A stretch of 29,534 nt of DNA from DATAFO01 sp046728015 (GTDB taxonomy: Bacteria > Actinomycetota > Thermoleophilia > Solirubrobacterales > 70-9), in contig JBKPDQ010000159.1 in the NCBI GenBank assembly GCA_046728015.1, forward strand, positions 1 through 29,534, read 5' to 3'. The notes under the pieces were generated by a model. The model worked only from the letters and a program-made list of their open reading frames with translations, made no database searches and was not told the DNA's origin. A program made the position numbers and the translations under genes. Positions 1-7,056 of this stretch are shown in pieces; the stretch's first letter is position 1; every line of letters begins with the position of its first letter.

Positions 1-152
1 GCCGCGACGGGATGGCTCGCGAGCAGCCGGCGGCAGAAACCGTGGATCGTCGTCACCCAGGCGCGCTCTGTCTCGCGGGCGGCGCGACCGAGTCGAGTCG
101 CTCGCTCCCCGTCACCCCCGTCTCGGGCGGCCGCCGCCCGCCGAACGCGCTC
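1..152 (-). pseudogene. Inverted fragment of a UvrD-family helicase (motif Ia region)
   Basis: Read on the - strand from about 152 down to 1, the sequence encodes a stretch containing ERAWVTTIHGFCRRLL and then ASHPVAA. This matches the conserved 'W-V-S/T-T-I-H-G-F-C-x-R-L-L' block that follows the Walker A region in AddA/UvrD-type helicases. The same protein family continues on the opposite strand from about 155 onward, starting well after this block. The two pieces look like parts of one gene joined head to head, with the intervening residues missing. No start codon or Walker A motif is present; the fragment runs off the left edge. I read it as a fold-back join or a small inversion, not as a second helicase gene, because a second gene would need its N-terminus inside the + strand helicase coding sequence. 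Confidence 0.7.
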
Positions 153-154
153 GG

Positions 155-2917
155 GAGACGCTGGCCGAGGTGATGGCCGCCTTCCACGGCCACTACGAGG
201 AGCTCAAGGCCAGTCGTTCCGGGCTCGATTTCGCCGACCTCGAGCTGCGCGCGCTCGACCTGCTGCGTTCCAGCCCGGCGGTCGCAGAGACCTGGCGGGG
301 CCGCTTCGAGCACGTGATGGTGGACGAGTTTCAGGACACCAACCGCGTTCAGCTCGAGCTGGTCGAGGCGCTGCGCGGTCCGTCCACGAGGGTGTTCCGG
401 GTTGGCGACGAGTTCCAGTCGATCTACCGCTTCCGCAACGCGGATCTCGCGGTCTTCCGAGACGAGCGCACGCGCGCCGAGGAGGACCCCGCCACCGACA
501 CGCTGCCGCTGACCGGCAACTTCCGCTCGCGGCCGGAGGTCCTGGGCACGGTCAACGCGATCGGCGAGGCGCTGCTCGGTCCGGGCTTTAGCCATCTCGC
601 TTCGGCCCGGAACCCGGAGGGCGGCGCGCCGGCGGCCGAGCTGCTGCTGACGCTCGACGAGGGTCGCGGGGACGGCGCGCGCAGGTGGAGCGACTACACC
701 GAGGCGCTGGAGCCGCCGCGGTCGGAGACACAGGCTCACGTCGTCGCCGAGGCGCGCAACCTCGCCCGGCGCCTGCGCGAGCTCGTCGACTCCGGCGAAG
801 CGGCCCGGGGCGACATCGTCGTCCTGCTGCGGGCGTTCACGCACGTGGACGCGTACGAGGAGGCGCTCGGGCGGGTGGGGCTCGACCCATACGTCGTCGG
901 AGGCCGCGGCTACTGGTCCCAGCAGCAGGTCGAGGACATGCTGCGGCTGCTGTCGACGATCGCCAACCCGCTCGACGACGAGATGCTCCTCGGCGCGCTC
1001 GCCTCGCCCGCCTGCGACGCCAGCCCCGACGCGCTCTGGCTGTTGCGCCGGGCTGCGACCGAAGGTCGGCACATGTGGCCGACGCTGGAGTGGCGCTTCG
1101 GCGGCTCCGACCGCAGGCCCGATCCACTCGAGGAGGCGTGGCTCGAGGAGATCCCAGGCACGGATGCGGCCAAGCTCGAGCGCTTCTGCGGCACCCTAGC
1201 GCAGCTCCGAGCAGCCGCCCCTCTGCTGCCGCTCGACGCGTTGGTGGATGCGACCATCACCGCCTTCGACTACGACCTGGCGCTGCTCGCCCGCGAGGCA
1301 GGCAGAGGGCGGATGGCCAACGTGCGAAAGCTGATGCGGCTGGCACGCGAGTTCGAGGCGCACGAGGGCCGCGACCTGCGTGGCTTCCTCGGCGCCGCCG
1401 AGGAGCTTGCGGAGCGCGACGAGCGCGAGGGCCTGGCGGCCGTGCAGGCAGAGGAGCACGACGGCGCGCGCGTCATGACCGTGCACGCAGCCAAGGGCCT
1501 CGAGTTCCGAGTCGTCGCGGTCCCCGATCTCGGCCGGGCCCTGTCGGCCGGAGAGCGCTGGGAGGACGTCGTGCTCGGTCGATTGAGCGCCAACGGCGAC
1601 GGTCCGCCTCAGGCCCGGTTCGGGATGCGCTTGGCGATGCCCGCATCGAAGTCCTTCGGCGTCTGGGAGCTGGTCGAGCTGAGCCGGGAGGGCATGCGCG
1701 AAGCGGCCGAGGAGGGCTGCCGCCTCGTCTACGTCGCGGCCACGCGGGCGAAGGACCGGCTGATCCTGAGCGGCACGTTCAAGCCGTCTCAGCGGGAGGA
1801 CGCCGACGATGCGAAGCCGGGCGACAGCGCCCTGCGCCGGCTGCTGCCGGCGCTGCGCAAGGCCGGCTGGGACCCGGAACGCTCGGAGGGCGAGCTGGAG
1901 TTGCCGTCCCCGCAAACCGCCGCCGGGGCAACGCCACTGGCGACGCCCGCTCTGCTGGCGATCCGGACCAGCGTGCCCAGCGCCGACCGCGCAGCGCAGC
2001 TGGCGGAGCCGATTGCGGCCCCGGCGCCGGCTGCCTCGGAAGCTCCAGAGGGCTCGCCCCCACTCGCGCGTCCGCCGGCCGGCGTTCCGGTCGGCCAGCT
2101 CTCCTACTCCGCATTGGCCGAGTACGAGCGTTGCGCATATCGGTTCTACGTCGAGCGCACGCTCGGCCTGTCTGCGCCGCCCAGCCCGCACCATCCCGAA
2201 TCCCAGGATGGCGGATCGGTCGACACGGCTGACGGCACACCGCTCGGCGCGCCCGCCGTCCCCGCGCGACACCTCGGTTTCGGCAACGCCGTCCACGCGG
2301 CCCTCGAGTGGAGCGCGCGGAACGCTTTTCAAGCGCCAAGCGACGAGCTGCTGCTGGCCCTGCTCGCCGACGAGGGCGTCGCCTCCGACCCGGAGCTGCT
2401 CGAGCGCGCGCGGGGGATGATCGAGGGCTGGCTCGCGTCGGAGCTGCACGCTGAGCTCGCGAGCTCGCGCATCAGGCCCGAGGTCCCGTTCGCGATCCCG
2501 CTCGCGGGGGCCATCGTTCGCGGCCAGATCGATCTGCTCGCGGCCGGGAGCCCGCCGACCGTTCTGGACTACAAGACCGACGCCCTGGGCAGCGAGGGTC
2601 CGTCCGCGCTGGCGGAACGCTACGTCGCGCAGCGAGAGCTCTACGCCCTCGCCGTCGCGGGCGCCTCGAACGGCAACGGACGACTATCGAAGGTGCGGGC
2701 CATTCACCTGTTCCTCGAGGCCCCCGGCGAGCCGGTGATCGAGACCTACGACGCCGCCCGCCTGGTGGCGGCCCGCCACCGCCTCGAGGGCCTGATCGAC
2801 GAGATCCGCGCGGGCGGCAGCTTCGCCCCTACCGAGCGACCGAGCTGGCCGGTCTGCAACGGCTGCCTGGCCGCCGCGCGGCTGTGCCCCCATCCGGCCT
2901 GGCGCCCGGGCGGATAG
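155..2917 (+). CDS. UvrD/REP-type ATP-dependent DNA helicase-nuclease, 5'-truncated
   Basis: Superfamily 1A helicase fused to a RecB-type nuclease, the arrangement of AddA/AdnAB proteins that process double-strand break ends. Counting from a GTG at 170, motif II is VMVDEFQDTN near residue 50, motif III GDEFQSIYRFRNA near 80, motif IV GNFRSRPEV near 115, motif V MTVHAAKGLEF near 435 and motif VI LVYVAATRAKDRL near 520. The C-terminal third starts at LSYSALAEYERCAYRFYVE and carries GQIDLL plus VLDYKTD, the PD-(D/E)XK nuclease core. One Cys before the nuclease core and three after it (C-x2-C-x6-C near the end) suggest the Fe-S staple known in AddB-type nucleases. The Walker A region and motif Ia are absent here, and part of them lies inverted in bases 1-152. 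The GTG at 170 is therefore not the true start, and the junction position (about 145-165) is an estimate. Confidence 0.9.
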   Translation, partial: ETLAEVMAAFHGHYEELKASRSGLDFADLELRALDLLRSSPAVAETWRGRFEHVMVDEFQDTNRVQLELVEALRGPSTRVFRVGDEFQSIYRFRNADLAVFRDERTRAEEDPATDTLPLTGNFRSRPEVLGTVNAIGEALLGPGFSHLASARNPEGGAPAAELLLTLDEGRGDGARRWSDYTEALEPPRSETQAHVVAEARNLARRLRELVDSGEAARGDIVVLLRAFTHVDAYEEALGRVGLDPYVVGGRGYWSQQQVEDMLRLLSTIANPLDDEMLLGALASPACDASPDALWLLRRAATEGRHMWPTLEWRFGGSDRRPDPLEEAWLEEIPGTDAAKLERFCGTLAQLRAAAPLLPLDALVDATITAFDYDLALLAREAGRGRMANVRKLMRLAREFEAHEGRDLRGFLGAAEELAERDEREGLAAVQAEEHDGARVMTVHAAKGLEFRVVAVPDLGRALSAGERWEDVVLGRLSANGDGPPQARFGMRLAMPASKSFGVWELVELSREGMREAAEEGCRLVYVAATRAKDRLILSGTFKPSQREDADDAKPGDSALRRLLPALRKAGWDPERSEGELELPSPQTAAGATPLATPALLAIRTSVPSADRAAQLAEPIAAPAPAASEAPEGSPPLARPPAGVPVGQLSYSALAEYERCAYRFYVERTLGLSAPPSPHHPESQDGGSVDTADGTPLGAPAVPARHLGFGNAVHAALEWSARNAFQAPSDELLLALLADEGVASDPELLERARGMIEGWLASELHAELASSRIRPEVPFAIPLAGAIVRGQIDLLAAGSPPTVLDYKTDALGSEGPSALAERYVAQRELYALAVAGASNGNGRLSKVRAIHLFLEAPGEPVIETYDAARLVAARHRLEGLIDEIRAGGSFAPTERPSWPVCNGCLAAARLCPHPAWRPGG

Positions 2918-3496
2918 ATGCCCGCGCTCGCGGTCTTCGCCTACGCGTCGCTCGTCAGCCCCGAGAGTGCGGCGGCGACGCTCGGGCGACGGGTCGAGGC
3001 TTCCGCCCCGTTGCGGCTGCCCGGGTGGCGCCGGCGCTGGTCGACCTTTCGCGACAACCTCGCCTCCGAGAAGACGTTCGCCCACGCGGGCGGCGGATCG
3101 TTGCCTCGCTGGTGCCTGGGCCTGAACATCGAGCCGGCCGCGGGAGAGCCGGGGCCGAACGGGGTCCTGCTGTACGTGGCCTCGGAGGAGCTCGAGCGCC
3201 TCGACCTGCGCGAGATGCGCTACGACCGCGTCGAGGTGACCGAGGCATTCGACGGCTTGCCGGACGAGACGATTGTGTTCGCCTACACGGCCAAGCCGCG
3301 CCAGCACGCGCCCGAGCCCCCTGAGGGAGCGGTGGTGATCGCCTCCTATGTGGCAGCCGTGGAAGGCGCCTTCGCCGCTCTCGGCGACGGTGAGCTCGAG
3401 CTCTACCGTGAGACGACCGAGCGTCCGCCAGTGCCCCTGATCGACGCCGAACTGGTGCGCGACCACATCCCCGACGGGAATCCGCGCGACTGGTAG
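2918..3496 (+). CDS. Gamma-glutamylcyclotransferase-like (GGCT/AIG2 fold) protein
   Basis: A 192-residue protein whose ATG follows the helicase stop codon with no gap, so the two are probably co-transcribed and translationally coupled. The N-terminus FAYASLVSPES resembles the YGSL substrate-binding loop of the gamma-glutamylcyclotransferase/AIG2 family. LDLREMRYDRVEV fits the family segment that carries the catalytic glutamate ahead of the aromatic Y/R pair. Family members cyclise gamma-glutamyl amino acids or gamma-glutamylamines to 5-oxoproline, but many bacterial members have no known substrate. No signal peptide or membrane segment is visible, so it should be cytosolic. The family call is good; the substrate is unknown. 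Confidence 0.7.
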   Translation: MPALAVFAYASLVSPESAAATLGRRVEASAPLRLPGWRRRWSTFRDNLASEKTFAHAGGGSLPRWCLGLNIEPAAGEPGPNGVLLYVASEELERLDLREMRYDRVEVTEAFDGLPDETIVFAYTAKPRQHAPEPPEGAVVIASYVAAVEGAFAALGDGELELYRETTERPPVPLIDAELVRDHIPDGNPRDW

Positions 3497-3520
3497 GCGC
3501 GGCCCGGTCAGGCGACCGAG

Positions 3521-4393
3521 TTAGAGCTGCTCGCGCACGAAGTCGAGGAAGGCGCGAGCCGCGGGGGACTGATGACGGTCCTTGCGCCACAGCAACGCGA
3601 CCGGCAGACGCACGCCCGGCCGCAACGTCCGCATCTCGACGGGCGGGCCTTCCCGTTCGATGAGGGAGCGGGGCAGGACCGCGACCCCGAAGCCCGTCGA
3701 GACCAGCGTCCGCAGCAGGAACGGATCGCCGCTTTCGAGCGCGACCCGCAGCGGCTTGCCGGCGCGGGCAAAGAACTCGTCCAAGGCGAGCTTGATGGCC
3801 GATCCGGTGCGCGGCGTGACGAGCGTGTAACGGCCGAGCTCAGCCGCCGAGATCCCCGCACGATCCGGGGCCGAGCCGGGCGGGAAGACCACCGCCAGCT
3901 CGTCCTCGCTGACCGGCTCGGACTCCAGCTCCGCCGGCGGCTCGGCCGCGAGCAGCGAGAAGGCGGCGTCGACCTCGTCGGCGGCCAGGTAACTCAGCAT
4001 GTCCCCTGCGGTGCCCTCCCGCAGCGCCACCTCGATCCCCGGGAAGGCCTCGCTGAACTGAACCAGAAGCCGCGGGACGTCCAGTCCGCCGGCGGGCAGC
4101 AGGGCGCCGATGGAGACGCGCCCGCGCACGAGCCCGCGAAGCTCGTCGAGCTCGCCGCGAACGCCGTCGACCTCGGAGAGGATTCGTCGCGCCCGTGCTG
4201 CCAGCGCCTCCCCGGCCTCGGTGGGCACCACGCTCCGGCTGGTGCGCTCGAAGAGCTCCGTCCCAAGCTCGGCCTCCAGGCGCTTGATCTGATGTGAGAG
4301 CGCCGACTGGGCGACGTGAAGCTCATCGGCGGCGCGAGTGAAGTGACGGTGCCTGGCGACCGCCTCGGCGTATCTCAGCTGGCGAAGCTCGAT
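3521..4393 (-). CDS. LysR-family transcriptional regulator with an apparent ATC start
   Basis: About 290 residues, the normal LysR length. The first 65 residues form the winged helix-turn-helix (IELRQLRYAEAVARHRHF, then TRAADELHVAQSALSHQIKR and LEAELGTELFERTSRSV). The rest is the periplasmic-binding-like effector domain (VRGRVSIGALLPAGGLDVP and onward). The frame is closed by a stop at 4412-4414. No ATG, GTG or TTG lies between that stop and the GTG codons at 4234 and 4231, which would delete the whole DNA-binding domain. The Met that normally opens LysR proteins aligns with an ATC at 4391-4393, used here as the start. Either a rare ATC start is used or one base differs from ATG. It is transcribed divergently from the GNAT pair at 4500, with an LTTR-like palindrome between them, so those genes are plausible targets. 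Confidence 0.85.
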   Translation of the reverse strand: MELRQLRYAEAVARHRHFTRAADELHVAQSALSHQIKRLEAELGTELFERTSRSVVPTEAGEALAARARRILSEVDGVRGELDELRGLVRGRVSIGALLPAGGLDVPRLLVQFSEAFPGIEVALREGTAGDMLSYLAADEVDAAFSLLAAEPPAELESEPVSEDELAVVFPPGSAPDRAGISAAELGRYTLVTPRTGSAIKLALDEFFARAGKPLRVALESGDPFLLRTLVSTGFGVAVLPRSLIEREGPPVEMRTLRPGVRLPVALLWRKDRHQSPAARAFLDFVREQL

Positions 4394-4427
4394 GGTGAAG
4401 GGCCGATGCCGTTAGTGCTGGATGATT

Positions 4428-4444
4428 AATCGTAGATCACGATT
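4428..4444. promoter_or_regulatory. Putative LysR-type operator (T-N11-A palindrome)
   Basis: AATCGT-AGATC-ACGATT is a perfect inverted repeat containing ATC-N9-GAT, the classical T-N11-A LysR box. It sits 34 bp upstream of the LysR start and about 55 bp upstream of the divergent gene, in an AT-rich patch that contrasts with the GC-rich surroundings. Autoregulation and control of the divergent GNAT genes is inferred from position. Confidence 0.55.
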
Positions 4445-4499
4445 GATCTGGTGACAACAACATCTTGCATAGATTGCTACTGCCGAGGACAATGGCGCC

Positions 4500-4847
4500 A
4501 TGGCATCGTTCCTTCGATCACCGCAAGCGGCCGACCGGCGCAGAGCGCCTGGCTGGAGGAGCGAGATCACGCTCCGTCTGGCCACTCCCGACGACACGGC
4601 CGCGCTCAAGCGGTTGGCCCAGCTCGAGTCGCGGCGCCTCACGGAGGCACCGCACCTGGTCGCAGAGCGCGACGGTGTCGTCGAGGCCGCCCTCTGCCTG
4701 CGAGACGGCGGGCTCCTCGCCGATCCATTCAAGCGGACGGCCGAGCTCTGCGCGCTGCTTCGCTGTCACGCGGGCCCGGCGCCGCTGGCGCCGGCGGAGA
4801 CCGCCATCCCGGACCCGCGCGTGCGCACGGCGCTCGCTCCCGCATGA
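4500..4847 (+). CDS. Short GNAT-like half-domain protein
   Basis: A 115-residue protein. The core, ITLRLATPDDTAALKRLAQL and then PHLVAERDGVVEAALCLRDG, looks like the first half of a GNAT acetyltransferase fold (beta1-alpha1-beta2-beta3-beta4), ending with DPFKRTAELCALLRCHA. The acetyl-CoA binding loop (R/Q-x-x-G-x-G/A) of a complete GNAT enzyme is absent, so catalysis is doubtful. Short proteins of this style are, from memory, common in Thermoleophilia. A GAGGA sequence lies about 9 nt upstream of the ATG. Its stop overlaps the next start in ATGA (4844-4847), so it is coupled to the full-length GNAT gene downstream. Confidence 0.65.
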   Translation: MASFLRSPQAADRRRAPGWRSEITLRLATPDDTAALKRLAQLESRRLTEAPHLVAERDGVVEAALCLRDGGLLADPFKRTAELCALLRCHAGPAPLAPAETAIPDPRVRTALAPA

Positions 4848-5446
4848 CCACCGAACCGATAGTGCGTCGCGACCTCTGGCCCGGGGACCTGGGCGCGATC
4901 GTCAAGCTGCACGGCAACCTCTACTCGCGCGAGTACGGACTCGACCCGACCTTCGAGGGCCACGTCGCGGCGAGCGTCTCGCGGGCCGCGATCCGAGGCT
5001 TTCCGACGGAGCGCGAGCGGATCTGGCTCGTCGAAGGAGTGGCCGGGATCCAAGGCAGTCTCGCGCTGACGGACGAGGGCGACGGCGAGGGAACGCTGCG
5101 GTGGTTCGTGCTCGATCCCAGCCTGCGCGGCCGCGGGCTCGGGGGCAGGCTGGTCGCCGAGCTGATGGCCGCGGCGGATGAGATCGGCTACGAGCGTCTC
5201 AGCCTCGAGACATTCAGCGAGCTCTCGGTGGCCGCCCGCATTTACCGCTCGCACGGGTTCGAGGTCGTGTGGGAGGATCCCGCGCCGCGCTGGGGACGCG
5301 AGGAGATCATCTACCAGCGCTACGAGCTGCAGCTCAAGGCGCGGCCAGAGGACGCCCTCTCACCGCACGACGACGCTCAGCAGTCGGAGCCGTTCCAGCG
5401 CTTCGCCCAGCTGCGCAGCTCGCGCAGCGCGGGCTCCAGGGCCTGA
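4844..5446 (+). CDS. GNAT-family N-acetyltransferase
   Basis: A 200-residue acetyltransferase-fold protein. The acetyl-CoA pyrophosphate-binding segment is visible as LDPSLRGRGLGGRLVAELM, and the following strand/helix as YERLSLETFSELSVAARIYRSHGFEVV, both textbook GNAT. The opening IVRRDLWPGDLGAIVKLHGN followed by EYGLDPTFEGHVA resembles the GNAT domains fused to MarR regulators in other bacteria; here it stands alone. The ATG overlaps the preceding stop by 4 nt. The last 35 or so residues after YQRYELQL are low-complexity and overlap the 3' end of the convergent HxlR gene by 70 bp, so they are probably a non-conserved tail. Substrate unknown. Confidence 0.85.
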   Translation: MTTEPIVRRDLWPGDLGAIVKLHGNLYSREYGLDPTFEGHVAASVSRAAIRGFPTERERIWLVEGVAGIQGSLALTDEGDGEGTLRWFVLDPSLRGRGLGGRLVAELMAAADEIGYERLSLETFSELSVAARIYRSHGFEVVWEDPAPRWGREEIIYQRYELQLKARPEDALSPHDDAQQSEPFQRFAQLRSSRSAGSRA

Positions 5447-5739
5447 CCCTTCTCGGTGAGCGCGTAGCTGACGCGGGCGGGCGACCCGGGGTGTACCGAG
5501 CGCTCGACGAGGCCCTCGGCCTCGAGCTCGCGCAGGCGCCGGGAGAGCAAACGATCCGACAGTCCGGGTACCGCCTGTGCGAGCTCGGCGAAGTAGTGCG
5601 GGCGCTCGGCGAGCGCCCAGACGATCGCGCCGGCCCAGCGCTTTCCGATCAGCTCCACCGCAGCGTGAAAGTCAGGGCAGACCTTGGTTGGACGGGCCTC
5701 TCCGCGCGCAGGCTCCAGCTCTGTCGACGTGGCCTCCAC
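5377..5739 (-). CDS. HxlR-family transcriptional regulator
   Basis: A 120-residue winged-helix protein of normal HxlR length. Diagnostic segments are KVCPDFHAAVELIGKRWAGA near residues 19-38 (Cys21 is the usual N-terminal HxlR cysteine, redox- or aldehyde-sensing in studied members), FAELAQAVPGLSDRLLSRRL (helix-turn-helix) and the wing VERSVHPGSPARVSYALTEK. It starts at GTG, 17 nt after the stop of the membrane protease on the same strand, so the two may be co-transcribed. A small inverted repeat (ACCCT-N6-AGGGT, 5738-5753) spans the start and could be an operator. The 3' end overlaps the convergent GNAT tail. Confidence 0.88.
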   Translation of the reverse strand: MEATSTELEPARGEARPTKVCPDFHAAVELIGKRWAGAIVWALAERPHYFAELAQAVPGLSDRLLSRRLRELEAEGLVERSVHPGSPARVSYALTEKGQALEPALRELRSWAKRWNGSDC

Positions 5740-5756
5740 CCTTCAGTCAGGGTAGC

Positions 5757-6911
5757 TCACGCGGCACACGGGCCCGTGTCGGTGGGCGCCAGATCGCCCT
5801 CCAGCGCCTCCGCTACCACGTCGTTGGGCACGCCGAGCCCGCTGGTCGGCCCGTCGCCGACGGCCGCGGCGAACACCGTCGTCAGCACGCGGCCGGCGGC
5901 ATCCACGGCGGGACCGCCGGAGTTGCCATGTCGAACGGGGCCGCGGAACGAGGTCATCGTGCGCCGCACCGGCCCGCGGCCGTAGGAGTCCTCGCTGATC
6001 ACCGCACCGGTACGGCCCAGGCGGGCGGGTGTCGCCGTCAGCGGTCCGTTCTCCGGGTAGCCCAGGACGGCGGCTTCGGTTCCGCGCTCCGGGGATGGCA
6101 CGAGTGGCAGCGCGGGCGCCGACAATCCGTCGACCTGGAGCACCGCCAGATCGTTTGCCGGGTCGTAGTGCACCGCCTCGCCGCCAAGCTCGCCGCCCTC
6201 GGGCGGGGTCACCGTGGTGTCGTCCTCGCCCGCGACGACGTGTGCGTTGGTGACGACGAGCTCCGGACCCGCAATCCAGCCGGAGCCCTCGACGCCGAGT
6301 CCGCAAGCGGTTCCGAGAACCTTCACCGTGCTCGCGCCCGCGCGCTGCACGTCGGGATCGGTGGCGATGCCCGGGTCCGGCGGTCCCACGTCCGCCTCGG
6401 GTCCACGCACCTCCGGCCGGGGGTCGATTCGCCGCAGCACGTTCAGCAACGGGCCCGAGGGCGGCACGATGTCGTTCAGCGCCGAGAGGATCGTCGATCG
6501 CTGCATCGCCTCCCGCAGCTGGCGGGTGTCGGGTCCCGGCGTGTTCAGCGCCACGGCGCCGAAGGCCCAGGCGAGCGAGAGCGCGAGGACCGCGAGCAGG
6601 GCTGCTCCGCCGATCCCATCGAGCACGCGCAGCCCCCCCGCCTGCGCCATGCGCGCGCGCAGGAGCCGAGCCACACTGTCCAGCGCGACGGCGACGAACG
6701 CCCCGAGGAGGACGCCACCCGCGACCGCAACGAGCGGCGCGTACTCGGACTCGGCCCCCTCGGCCAGCAGCGCCTCGCCGATCCGTGCTCCAAGGGCCGC
6801 ACCGCCGAGGAATCCGGCCAGCGGGAGCGCGCTGCCGAGCAGGCCGCGCTCGTAACCGAACGCCGCCAGGGCGACCGTGAAGGCGACGATGAAGATGTCG
6901 ACGATGCTCAC
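5757..6911 (-). CDS. MarP-like membrane serine protease (CvpA domain + trypsin-like domain)
   Basis: 384 residues from a GTG start. Residues 1-120 contain four hydrophobic segments typical of a CvpA/colicin V production domain; residues 185-370 form a chymotrypsin-fold protease. The triad is complete: His224 in VVTNAHVV, Asp254 in PANDLAVLQ and Ser331 in HGNSGGPAV. Cys203 and Cys382 match the positions of the disulfide that stabilises Mycobacterium tuberculosis MarP, a periplasmic protease needed for acid and oxidative resistance that acts on a peptidoglycan hydrolase. By analogy this is a membrane-anchored protease with its catalytic domain outside. It is divergent from a penicillin-binding protein across 145 bp, which fits a cell-envelope theme. 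The downstream HxlR gene may share its transcript. Confidence 0.9.
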   Translation of the reverse strand: MSIVDIFIVAFTVALAAFGYERGLLGSALPLAGFLGGAALGARIGEALLAEGAESEYAPLVAVAGGVLLGAFVAVALDSVARLLRARMAQAGGLRVLDGIGGAALLAVLALSLAWAFGAVALNTPGPDTRQLREAMQRSTILSALNDIVPPSGPLLNVLRRIDPRPEVRGPEADVGPPDPGIATDPDVQRAGASTVKVLGTACGLGVEGSGWIAGPELVVTNAHVVAGEDDTTVTPPEGGELGGEAVHYDPANDLAVLQVDGLSAPALPLVPSPERGTEAAVLGYPENGPLTATPARLGRTGAVISEDSYGRGPVRRTMTSFRGPVRHGNSGGPAVDAAGRVLTTVFAAAVGDGPTSGLGVPNDVVAEALEGDLAPTDTGPCAA

Positions 6912-7056
6912 CGGCTTGTCCGCAAGACGCCCGCTAGCGGCCGCCCAACGCGCATGCTCGCGGCGCCGAACGGACTACCTTTTCGGGCGTGACGGTTCGA
7001 GGGTCAGGGCATCCCCGGGGCGGGGTGGGCAAAGCTAGCGGACTGGCAGCGGGGGC

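Noticed and set aside
170..172. GTG 170 as the true helicase start
   Set aside because: It lies after motif I and Ia would have been encoded and the frame is open upstream; the gene is truncated by the inverted join.
53..1072. Long - strand open frame opposite the helicase
   Set aside because: Antisense shadow typical of high-GC coding; no recognisable motif. The helicase-like motif at 1-60 is in a different - strand frame.
5577..6992. 471-codon + strand frame opposite the membrane protease
   Set aside because: Arg/Ala-rich shadow without motifs; the - strand protease has a complete triad.
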